Below, in pieces: positions 1-7,148 of a DNA stretch of 64,000 nt. The stretch's first letter is position 1; each line of letters starts with the position of its first letter. Both the position numbers and the translations under genes were made by a program. The notes below the pieces were generated by a model, which made no database searches, was not told where the DNA came from, and saw only the letters and a list, made by a program, of their open reading frames with translations. Source of the DNA: Exiguobacterium sp. TNDT2. Lineage in GTDB: Bacteria; Bacillota; Bacilli; Exiguobacteriales; Exiguobacteriaceae. The stretch covers positions 186,001 to 250,000 of the forward strand of contig NZ_QLVE01000002.1 in the NCBI RefSeq assembly GCF_003331145.1. The letters are read 5' to 3'.

Positions 1-297
1 GAAGATGGCCGGACGATATGACTCACCGCGGTCATTGAACTGTCCACCGCCATCGGTCGGGTCGATTTGACGCCAATAGATGCGCAACAGTTCCTCGTAC
101 GAAATGATTTCCGGATCAAACGTGACTTCAATCGCCTCTAAGTGTCCGGTCGTCTCTGAACAGACTTGCTGATAAGTCGGGTTGTCGACGTGCCCGCCCG
201 TGTAACCGGAAATGACACGCTCGACCCCTTCGTATTTATGAAACGGTTTGACCATGCACCAAAAACATCCTCCCGCAAATGTAGCTTTTGCCATCAT
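1..297 (-). CDS. msrA: Peptide-methionine (S)-S-oxide reductase MsrA (3' end outside window)
   Basis: Reduces methionine-S-sulfoxide in proteins back to methionine in the cytoplasm. The N-terminus reads [15 protein letters not shown] and carries the GCFWC active-site motif of the MsrA family. It is followed by SGYTGG and by an HLEAIEV segment typical of the family. Two consecutive ATG codons (297 and 294) both lie behind a TAAGGAGGG ribosome site, and either may be used. Only the first 99 codons are in the window; the C-terminal end runs off the left edge. The gene faces left and no partner gene is visible. Confidence 0.93.
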   Translation of the reverse strand, partial: MMAKATFAGGCFWCMVKPFHKYEGVERVISGYTGGHVDNPTYQQVCSETTGHLEAIEVTFDPEIISYEELLRIYWRQIDPTDGGGQFNDRGESYRPAIF

Positions 298-340
298 AAA
301 TCCCTCCTTACTATGTAGTGTACCCAAAAAATCTCACAGA

Positions 341-377
341 CAACAAAAAAACGAGAACCTCGAACGTGTTCTCGTTA
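341..377 (-). terminator. Intrinsic terminator
   Basis: AACGAGAAC pairs with GTTCTCGTT across a short loop, followed on the minus strand by a run of seven T. The hairpin contains the stop codon of the small membrane protein gene and separates it from msrA. Confidence 0.8.
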
Positions 378-557
378 GTCTTCTTCGACCCGGTTCATAT
401 GCCGCATCACTAAAAATAAGATGACACCGACGATAAGCGCCCCGAGAACAGTCAACGCCAGATTCCCTCGAGCCGATAATGTATAAAAGATGGCCAACCC
501 GATCAAGATGAGCGCAATCGGAATGAACGCTCGCTTAAAATGATCCCAATACCGCAC
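375..557 (-). CDS. Small two-helix membrane protein, unknown function
   Basis: A basic N-terminus (VRYWDHFKRAF) is followed by two hydrophobic helices, IPIALILIGLAIFYTL and ALTVLGALIVGVILFLVM, and a short charged tail. The GTG at 557 is chosen because AAAGGGGG lies 7 bases upstream. An upstream in-frame ATG at 626 would add 23 residues but has no convincing ribosome site. No family was recognised. It ends in its own terminator and is probably monocistronic. Confidence 0.6.
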   Translation of the reverse strand: MRYWDHFKRAFIPIALILIGLAIFYTLSARGNLALTVLGALIVGVILFLVMRHMNRVEED

Positions 558-779
558 GGACAGTCCCCCTTTTCGTCTATCATACCAAATTTGTTTGCTA
601 AGATAGAGAGGAAGATGATGTTTCATTTCAAAGGAAGCACCTCAGATGGAAGTTGAACGATCATGGGGGTAATGGCGTGACTGGTGAACACATTGTGCAC
701 TCTTTCATAAGCAGTCAATGTTATTTGAATATGCTAAACTGAAACTAATTATTTCCATTTCATACAAGGGGATGCGGTC

Positions 780-1850
780 ATGCTCACAATTATTAACTCA
801 TTTTTTTTGAATCTATGTATCCTGTTCACACTATTCACGATCTCGTTCCTCCCGTTTCGAAATCGTCCGCGGCTCACACCAAATTCTCCTTTGAAAAGCC
901 GAATCTTGCTCGGTGTCCAAACCGGATTTGTCGCTTTGATTTTACTCGCGAACGCATTGCCACTCGAAGGCATCCTCATCGACTTGCGCTCCATCCCAAT
1001 CTCGCTCGCCGTCCTGTTTGGTGGCTGGGTAAGCGGAACGGTCGCCGCCGTCATCTTTTTAGTCATCCGACTTTTCATGGTGACGGATGGAGCGTACATC
1101 GGCTTTTATCTTGCCGTCTTAACGATGGTCGGGCTCGTCTTCCCGATTAGCCTGCTCCGGCTTCGGCTCGACAACACTCGCCGCACGCTACTCATTTTCA
1201 CGACGATTAGTATTGTCGTCTTCGGCGCCGCCATGTATTATGCGTTACCGCTCCACCTGTTCTATCCGGTCATTCTCGCGTACGTCGTCATGGCCTATGG
1301 TGGTGCCTGTGCCGCATATCGCTTGCTTCAAGAATTACGCCGCCACTTCGAGAACGTCCAGCATCAACAACAGCTCGCCCGGACAGACGCATTGACCGGC
1401 ATTGCCAATCGGCGTCTATTGAACGAAGCGATGGCCAACTTGAATGTCGAAGCGAAAGAATATGCCCTGATCCTCGTCGATATCGACCATTTCAAGCGCG
1501 TGAACGACACGTACGGCCATGACGTCGGGGACGACGTCTTGCGAGAGCTCGGTATGTTGCTCGTCGCCGAGAGCGAAGGACGTCATCTCGTCGGCCGCTT
1601 CGGCGGAGAAGAATTTTTAATCATCATGCCGAACGCCAATCGAGATGAAGTGACTCGCCTCGCTGAATCTATACGAGAAAAAGTCTCGACGTTCCCGTTC
1701 GAGACGAGCGCGGGAACGCTCCATATCACCGTTTCGCTCGGGGCCTGCCATTCGAACGACATTGAAGTCGACAGCGTGTTGAAACATGCCGACGAAGCGT
1801 TATACCACGCTAAGGAATCGGGACGAAATCGCTTCATTCTAGCGTCGTAA
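780..1850 (+). CDS. Diguanylate cyclase, 5TM sensor plus GGDEF
   Basis: Predicted to make cyclic di-GMP from two GTP at the membrane. Residues 1-190 hold five to six hydrophobic helices, including an NALPLEGILIDLRSIPI segment like the 5TMR-LYT sensor domain. A GGDEF domain follows from about residue 200, with TDALTGIANRR, DIDHFKRVNDTYGHD and the active-site sequence GRFGGEEF near residue 280. The RxxD product-inhibition site normally five residues before GGEEF is absent, so simple I-site feedback is not expected. The ATG follows a CAAGGGGATGCGGTC ribosome site. The ligand sensed is unknown. It is one of three GGDEF loci in the window, and the pel operon encodes a likely receptor. Confidence 0.88.
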   Translation: MLTIINSFFLNLCILFTLFTISFLPFRNRPRLTPNSPLKSRILLGVQTGFVALILLANALPLEGILIDLRSIPISLAVLFGGWVSGTVAAVIFLVIRLFMVTDGAYIGFYLAVLTMVGLVFPISLLRLRLDNTRRTLLIFTTISIVVFGAAMYYALPLHLFYPVILAYVVMAYGGACAAYRLLQELRRHFENVQHQQQLARTDALTGIANRRLLNEAMANLNVEAKEYALILVDIDHFKRVNDTYGHDVGDDVLRELGMLLVAESEGRHLVGRFGGEEFLIIMPNANRDEVTRLAESIREKVSTFPFETSAGTLHITVSLGACHSNDIEVDSVLKHADEALYHAKESGRNRFILAS

Positions 1851-1996
1851 AGCGTCGCATGTTCGCAAAAGATTGCGATTTTCCTCAGTTTTTCCGCTTT
1901 ACTTTCAACTAGTGAATCGGTAAACTAGGCTAGACTTTGATTCGATGATTCTTACAGTTGATCATAGATTTGGACAGAAAAGGGGAAACACATTTC

Positions 1997-2521
1997 ATGA
2001 CAGTATTGTTATCGCTTTTCGGTTTGATGTTTGTGGGATTGTTCATCCTTGACTATCAACGCGGTAAAACGTTCCGCCAGTCGCTCTTTGGGGGAGTCGG
2101 CACGATGAAACGGAACTTATTGATTTTTTTACGCACGTCACTCTCGATGATGATTTTCATCGGCCCGCTCTTGCTCATCTCCATGTTCGCCTTCTCGGAG
2201 CTCGTCTCGTTCGAAACGGTAGCCGCATTCATGATTTCCGTGCTCAGCATCGGGTTCGCGGAACGTATCATCGGCATGATCGTCGCACCGCTCGTGCGGA
2301 CGTTCTGGCATCAGCGCGGCAAGTTGATGCCGCTCTATCTCGACGCTGGCCTCTATATCTTCTTGCTGTCGATTCTCATCCTCGAGTTCTTGATGAACAT
2401 TCCGGGCGTTGAACTCGGTGCAGCAGCCATCGCCGTATTTTATGCGTTCGCGCTATTCTATACGCGTTACTTGTTCAGCTTGCTTCGCTTCACACTTCGA
2501 AAAGGCGTGACGTCTAGCTGA
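1997..2521 (+). CDS. Integral membrane protein, unknown function
   Basis: About 174 residues with four to five hydrophobic helices, for example TVLLSLFGLMFVGLFIL, SMMIFIGPLLLISMFAF and LYIFLLSILILEFLM. No catalytic motif was recognised. The ATG at 1997 is preferred over an upstream TTG at 1958; AAGGGG lies 11 bases before it, slightly long spacing. The gene follows the GGDEF gene after about 145 bases and ends in a strong terminator. A functional link with the cyclase is possible but unsupported. Confidence 0.65.
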   Translation: MTVLLSLFGLMFVGLFILDYQRGKTFRQSLFGGVGTMKRNLLIFLRTSLSMMIFIGPLLLISMFAFSELVSFETVAAFMISVLSIGFAERIIGMIVAPLVRTFWHQRGKLMPLYLDAGLYIFLLSILILEFLMNIPGVELGAAAIAVFYAFALFYTRYLFSLLRFTLRKGVTSS

Positions 2522-2528
2522 CGCCGAT

Positions 2529-2557
2529 CCGCAAACAGTTTGGTTTGCGGTTTTTTT
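2529..2557 (+). terminator. Intrinsic terminator after the membrane protein gene
   Basis: CCGCAAAC pairs with GTTTGCGG around a six-base loop, followed by seven T. It insulates the Fur-box promoter that starts about 15 bases further on. Confidence 0.88.
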
Positions 2558-2571
2558 GTGCAATTTACTAA

Positions 2572-2601
2572 TTGACAATGAGAATCGTTATCACTTATAC
2601 T
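2572..2601 (+). promoter_or_regulatory. Sigma-A-type promoter overlapped by a Fur box
   Basis: TTGACA (2572-2577) and TATACT (2596-2601) are separated by 18 bases. Nested within is GACAATGAGAATCGTTATC (2574-2592), which matches 16 of 19 positions of the classical Fur box. Fur with iron would block RNA polymerase here. Transcription should start near 2608 and read into a stretch with no ORF. Confidence 0.8.
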
Positions 2602-2607
2602 CTATTT

Positions 2608-2768
2608 GTAGCTCCTAAAGCTTGACGTAACCGTTCCCCAAACCATTACGTCACGTGGATTCCCCTCCACGACACTCTTTTTGAAAGCAATGCGATAACC
2701 CCCATTTGTTGCACCCAAATTTGCCATCCAAAAAACGAGCGGCTCTCCGACGGAGCCGCTCGTTTTTT
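2608..2768 (+). ncRNA. Candidate Fur-regulated small RNA with C-rich loops (FsrA/IsrR-like by analogy)
   Basis: A predicted transcript of about 160 nt runs from the Fur-box promoter to a strong terminator and contains no plausible reading frame. It has a perfect 8-bp stem TGACGTAA/TTACGTCA whose 15-base loop contains TTCCCC. A second stem, CGTGG/CCACG, has loop ATTCCCCT. A third C-rich stretch, TAACCCCCAT at about 2696-2705, lies in a weak GCAA/TTGC stem or is single stranded. Exposed C-runs are what Fur-controlled sparing RNAs (FsrA in Bacillus, IsrR in Staphylococcus) use to mask Shine-Dalgarno sequences. The analogy rests on architecture only; primary sequence identity with those RNAs was not tested. 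Confidence 0.7.
2731..2768. terminator. Bidirectional terminator between the sRNA and cydC
   Basis: The 10-bp stem CGAGCGGCTC/GAGCCGCTCG is flanked by an A-run on the left and six T on the right. It can therefore end both the rightward small RNA and the leftward cydDC transcript, whose stop codon overlaps its edge. Confidence 0.88.
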
Positions 2769-4483
2769 CATGCGAAAATATCTTGCTCGATTTGTTTCAA
2801 GCCATAGAATACACCGCGGGACCGCATCAGTTCATCGTACGTTCCCGTCTCTACGACGCGACCATTTTCCATGACGATGATGTGATCGAAGCGCTCGAGC
2901 CCGGTCAAGCGATGGCTGACCATGACGAGCGTCGATGACTCGGCGCGACGGAAGATTTCGGCGAACACGTCCGCCTCGGTCCGCGCATCGAGCGCCGACG
3001 TCGCTTCATCGAGAATCCAGAGCACCCCGTTCTTCAAGAGCGCCCGAGCGATGGCGAGACGTTGTCGTTCCCCACCTGACAAGTTCGCCCCTTTCTCAAG
3101 GACAGGCTCATCGAGTGAGAAACCGAGGCGAACACTTGCGAGCGCCGCTTCCATTTCGGCGTCGGTGAAGTCCCCGGCGAGCGCCAAGTTCTCCCGCACC
3201 GTCCCGAAGAAGAAATGGTTCTCTTGAAGGACGACGCTGGCTGCACGCCAGACCGACGCTTGGGTCACATCGTCCAACCGTTGCCCATTCAATCGGAGCT
3301 CCCCCGCATCGGGTCTGACGAATGCGAGCAACAGTTGCAAGAGCGTCGACTTACCAGAACCACTCGGTCCGACGATGACCGTCTTCGTCCCGCTGCGTAA
3401 CGTCACGTCGACGTCGCTCAATACGTCCCGGAATGTGTCCGGATAGCGATAGCTGACGCGCTCGAACGATACGTCCGGAGCGGATTCGAGTACTATGTCC
3501 GTCCGGGCGGCCTCGGCCGCGACAATCGTTTCACTCGGCTCGACCACTTCAAGCAAACGGTCGGCTGCTTGTTTGCTGTCGGCAAAATGACCTGGGAAGA
3601 CCGCCATCGGTGTCGCATTCTCAAACGCGGTGAGCGACATCATGATGAGCATGGCCAAATATAGGCCATTCAATTCCCCGTTGACGACGAGATAGGCCCC
3701 GATAGCGAGAACACCCCACGAGACGAGCAAGGATGCGGCCACGACGAGTGACGAGTTGAAGAACTGATTCGTCACATCCCGCTTCTGCGCTTCGGCGTAA
3801 CGGTCACTCTGTTCGAGCAGCTCACCGCGCGTCCGTCCAAGTCGATGATGAAGCAATAAATCGCGATATCCGTACATCATCTCCGTCATCCCGCTCGACA
3901 AGTCACCCCGTAAGGCGCGAAGCTCGCGGTCGTGCTTGGCACGGATTCGGGCGAAGAACGCCGGAATCAAAAAGCCGGTCACGAAGACACCGAACAAAAT
4001 CCAAAGGCTGACCCACATCGAGAAGTACGTGACGAAGAAAATCGTGCTCAAGAAGACGAGCACCAAGATCATCGGCGGATAGAATACCCGTAAAAAGTAG
4101 TTTTGCAGGCTCTCGACGTCACCGACGACGCGAGCGAGCAAGTCCCCGCTCCGATACTTGGCAAAGATGCTCGGCACGAGCGGTTCGAGCTGGCGATAAA
4201 AGCGGACCCGTAGCTCGCTCAAAATCGTGAATGTCGCCCGGTGCGAGGCAAGACGCTCTTGATAACGCGCACTCGCCCGAATCACACCGAACAGTTTAAT
4301 CAAGACGACAGGCACCATGAGCGCATACAGCGGCGGTACGAGACCTGCCCGTGAGACGAGATATCCGCTCGCCGCGAACAAGGCGACGGCCGCGATACCG
4401 GCCACGTAGCCAAAGAAGATTGAGAGGACGATATCTTTCTTCTCTCGCATCATCCATTTTGTGATCGTCCAAAGCGAATTCAT
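2768..4483 (-). CDS. cydC: Thiol reductant ABC exporter subunit CydC
   Basis: Half of the CydDC heterodimeric ABC transporter, which affects thiol and heme homeostasis and is needed for cytochrome bd assembly. The 571 residues comprise a six-helix transmembrane domain (about 1-310) and an ATPase domain. The ATPase has Walker A GPSGSGKST, signature LSGGERQRLA, Walker B LWILDEATSALD and switch histidine SHR. The start overlaps the cydD stop by four bases (ATGA), indicating translational coupling. The cydAB oxidase genes are not in the window. Confidence 0.92.
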   Translation of the reverse strand: MNSLWTITKWMMREKKDIVLSIFFGYVAGIAAVALFAASGYLVSRAGLVPPLYALMVPVVLIKLFGVIRASARYQERLASHRATFTILSELRVRFYRQLEPLVPSIFAKYRSGDLLARVVGDVESLQNYFLRVFYPPMILVLVFLSTIFFVTYFSMWVSLWILFGVFVTGFLIPAFFARIRAKHDRELRALRGDLSSGMTEMMYGYRDLLLHHRLGRTRGELLEQSDRYAEAQKRDVTNQFFNSSLVVAASLLVSWGVLAIGAYLVVNGELNGLYLAMLIMMSLTAFENATPMAVFPGHFADSKQAADRLLEVVEPSETIVAAEAARTDIVLESAPDVSFERVSYRYPDTFRDVLSDVDVTLRSGTKTVIVGPSGSGKSTLLQLLLAFVRPDAGELRLNGQRLDDVTQASVWRAASVVLQENHFFFGTVRENLALAGDFTDAEMEAALASVRLGFSLDEPVLEKGANLSGGERQRLAIARALLKNGVLWILDEATSALDARTEADVFAEIFRRAESSTLVMVSHRLTGLERFDHIIVMENGRVVETGTYDELMRSRGVFYGLKQIEQDIFA

Positions 4484-6195
4484 CCTCTCACTCCTTTCTG
4501 TAGCGTGAACAAGTCGGCGTACTGCGAAACGCTGAGCAGTTCGTCATGTGTGCCTTGGGCGACGAGACGCCCTTCATCCATGAACCAAATCGCATCGGCT
4601 TGTTTGATCGTGTGCAGGCGATGCGCGACCGTGACGAGCGTTGCCTCACGCGACAACTCCTCAATCGAGCGGCGGACGATTTGCTCGGTCACTAAGTCAA
4701 GTCCCGTCGTCGGCTCATCGAACAAGATGATGCCGGGACGTTTAAAGAAGGCCCGGGCCAAGGCGAGCCGTTGCCGTTCGCCTCCGGACAAGCCGTACCC
4801 CCCTTCACCGAGCTCGGTATCGAGTCCGTTCGGCAATTGGGCGATGACATCGGTCAGTCCGGCCGCATGCACCGCTTCGAGGAGGCTCGCTTCATCCGCT
4901 GCTTCCCCGAGGGCGATATTATCGGCGACGGTGCCGGCGAACAAATACGGATGTTGGGAGATATAGCCGATCGTGCCATACCATGATGTATCGGTGTACG
5001 TTTCGAGCGGTTCGCCGTCCACGAGGACACGCCCGCTGTCGGGTTTCACAAGCCCAGACAATACGTTCAAGACGGTCGTCTTCCCGGACCCGCTCGCCCC
5101 GACGAGCGCCACGTGGGCACCGGCGGGAATCACGCCGCTTACAGGATGGAGCGTGAAGCGACCGCCTGCATAGGCAAACGATGCTTCGTCGAGTTCGAGT
5201 TCGGGCGTCCGGCTCGTCAACGTCCGATTTCCCCATTGCAGGCGTTCATCTGGTGCGTCCAGCTCCTCGAAAATACGATCGGCCGCCCCCATGCTGCCGC
5301 GTCCGGTATGGAACGCACCGCCGAGGTCTTTGATGGCCAAATAGTATTCCGGGGCCAAGACGAGAATCAAAAAGCCGGAGAAGAACGTCAAGTTCTGCCA
5401 GACGACCATCTGGAGCGCCACTTCGAGCGCCACGACGCCCGTGCTGAGCATCGAGATGAACTCGAGCATGAGACCCGACAAGAACGCCGTCTTCAAGACG
5501 ACCATCGTCGCGTCACGGAAGTCGAGACTGCTCTTCTCGATGGCTTCTGCCTCGCGTTCGGTCCGACCGTATAGTTTGAGCGTCGTCAATCCTTGCAACA
5601 CGTCCAGAAACTTTCCAGAAAACTGGTTCATCTTCTCCATCTGTTGCTCGGACTTTTTCTGCGTCGCAATCCCGATGATGATGAAAAAGATTGGGATGAA
5701 CGGTGCCGTCACCATCATGATGACGCCCGAAATCCAATGTTGGCTAAAGACGACGACGAGGATGAGCAACGGAATGATCGACGTTTGAATGACTTGTGGC
5801 CAATATTGGCTGAAGTAGGCGTCGACTTCATCGACCGCGTCCATGAAGACGCTGACTTTCTTACCCGATTGGCCGGACAAAGATGTCTCAATCGGGTTCG
5901 ACGTATAACGGTCAAGCAACTGCAATCGGAGCGACCGTTTCGCCTTTTCCGATAGACTTGCCCCAATCCTCCCTGACATATAGCCAAATCCAGCTCTTGT
6001 GACGAGCGCCAGGATGAGCCAGCCGAGAGTCGGAACGATGCTTTCAAACGATGCATTTTTTAAAAAGACTTGGTCGACGATATCGACGATTAAATATGCC
6101 TGCGCCAAAATCGATAACCCGATCATCACCGCGGCGATGACGAGTCCGACGATATGGCGCTTTTCCGCTAAAGCGAGAGCTTGCAGTCGTTTCAC
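4480..6195 (-). CDS. cydD: Thiol reductant ABC exporter subunit CydD
   Basis: Partner of CydC in the inner-membrane ABC exporter required for a functional cytochrome bd oxidase. It has six N-terminal helices followed by an ATPase domain with GASGSGKTT, LSGGERQRLALARA, IILFDEPTTGLD and a switch AHR. Three in-frame starts compete. GTG at 6195 has AAAGGA eight bases upstream; ATG at 6204 abuts the ribosome site; TTG at 6222 has none. GTG is therefore preferred, giving about 571 residues. A TATAAT-like box at 6250-6255 on the minus strand is a possible -10 element. Confidence 0.92.
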   Translation of the reverse strand: MKRLQALALAEKRHIVGLVIAAVMIGLSILAQAYLIVDIVDQVFLKNASFESIVPTLGWLILALVTRAGFGYMSGRIGASLSEKAKRSLRLQLLDRYTSNPIETSLSGQSGKKVSVFMDAVDEVDAYFSQYWPQVIQTSIIPLLILVVVFSQHWISGVIMMVTAPFIPIFFIIIGIATQKKSEQQMEKMNQFSGKFLDVLQGLTTLKLYGRTEREAEAIEKSSLDFRDATMVVLKTAFLSGLMLEFISMLSTGVVALEVALQMVVWQNLTFFSGFLILVLAPEYYLAIKDLGGAFHTGRGSMGAADRIFEELDAPDERLQWGNRTLTSRTPELELDEASFAYAGGRFTLHPVSGVIPAGAHVALVGASGSGKTTVLNVLSGLVKPDSGRVLVDGEPLETYTDTSWYGTIGYISQHPYLFAGTVADNIALGEAADEASLLEAVHAAGLTDVIAQLPNGLDTELGEGGYGLSGGERQRLALARAFFKRPGIILFDEPTTGLDLVTEQIVRRSIEELSREATLVTVAHRLHTIKQADAIWFMDEGRLVAQGTHDELLSVSQYADLFTLQKGVRG

Positions 6196-6299
6196 TGCGT
6201 TCATCCTTTCTATACTGTTCAAAACTTTTCTTTGTGAGGATTCTCACTAATTATAACTGATGCATCCGAGCATGGCGAACGCTTCGCTTAGCCAGACAT

Positions 6300-6331
6300 G
6301 CAAAAGACGCCACGTCACACACGCGGCGCCA
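6300..6331 (-). terminator. Terminator of the arcR-like gene
   Basis: On the minus strand GGCGCCGCG can pair with CGTGGCGTC, with two G-U pairs, and four T follow. It sits immediately after the stop codon of the Crp/Fnr-type gene. Confidence 0.55.
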
Positions 6332-7018
6332 TCAAAGCGACTGTTCAAAATATTCCGGATGGCCAATCATCAATTCACGCGCATCGAAGTGGAGCACATC
6401 TTCTTTCCGCAAGCGTGATAAGATGTTCGACACCGTCTCGCGTGACGTCCCGGACAAACGTGAAATTTCAATCGTCGTGAACGGACAACGGACGCGGACG
6501 CCTGCCGCTTCCGGTTCCCCGAGGTCTTCAAGCAAATAATGAATCGTGTTGAGCACACGCTCGGTCGCGTTCGGCGTGATGATGTCTTGGACACGTCGTT
6601 CGTGCAAGTCGAGAATCCGATTCATCTGTCCGACGATATGGAGTAGCATCGACGCGTTCCGTGAGACGAGTTGTTCGAATCGGTCCGTCGGCATATAGAT
6701 GACCTCGATGTCGGTCAACGCCTCCGCCGAATGTTGATAATACGGTTCCGTCATTAATCCGCGATACGGGAACAGTTGCTTCGGTTTCAAGTAGTCCGTA
6801 TATTGATGGGTCGCCGTCTCGTTGTTGCGCTCGAGCTTCACGTAACCGTTGATTAAAAAGTAAACGCGCTCCCGAGGGTCGCCTTCCATAAATAAGAGCT
6901 GTCCTTTCCGATACGTGCGGCAATAAACATGGGGCAACAACGCCTCGAGCTCCCGTGCGGCACATTTAGCGAACACATCAAGCTGTCGCAAGTCGTCTAC
7001 GGTCCATTTCGGTTTCAT
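6332..7018 (-). CDS. arcR: Crp/Fnr-family transcriptional regulator, ArcR-like
   Basis: A 228-residue DNA-binding regulator. An N-terminal cyclic-nucleotide-type beta-roll is seen (for example KGQLLFMEGDPRERVYFLINGYVKLER), then a dimer helix and a C-terminal winged helix with the recognition segment SRLSGTSRETVSNILSRL. The cysteine cluster of oxygen-sensing Fnr is not present, so the signal is unknown. The ATG at 7018 lies 7 bases after GGAGG; the longer frame to 7138 crosses a terminator. Crp/Fnr-type ArcR proteins activate arginine deiminase operons in other Bacillota, and the arc operon lies on the same strand just upstream. A matching palindrome stands before arcA. The ArcR assignment is contextual. 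Confidence 0.8.
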   Translation of the reverse strand: MKPKWTVDDLRQLDVFAKCAARELEALLPHVYCRTYRKGQLLFMEGDPRERVYFLINGYVKLERNNETATHQYTDYLKPKQLFPYRGLMTEPYYQHSAEALTDIEVIYMPTDRFEQLVSRNASMLLHIVGQMNRILDLHERRVQDIITPNATERVLNTIHYLLEDLGEPEAAGVRVRCPFTTIEISRLSGTSRETVSNILSRLRKEDVLHFDARELMIGHPEYFEQSL

Positions 7019-7052
7019 GTCGAATCCTCCAATCCATCTTGCCTCTCCTCTA

Positions 7053-7085
7053 AGTATAACGGGATTTGCATTGAAAACGCTTACA
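7053..7085 (-). promoter_or_regulatory. arcR promoter region with a cre-like CcpA site
   Basis: On the minus strand TATACT (7053-7058) is a good -10 box. The sequence TGTAAGCGTTTTCA (7072-7085) matches the degenerate cre consensus TGWAANCGNTNWCA at all defined positions and covers the expected -35 region. CcpA binding there would probably repress the regulator gene when sugar is plentiful. Confidence 0.6.
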
Positions 7086-7104
7086 AAATCCGATGATTTT
7101 TTGA

Positions 7105-7132
7105 CAAAAAAAGAGGGGACACATCCCCTCTT
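7105..7132 (-). terminator. Terminator of the GH31 gene
   Basis: AGAGGGGA pairs with TCCCCTCT, and seven T follow on the minus strand. It separates the glycosidase from the regulator gene. Confidence 0.88.
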
Positions 7133-7148
7133 CGTCACAGCAAGTTAT

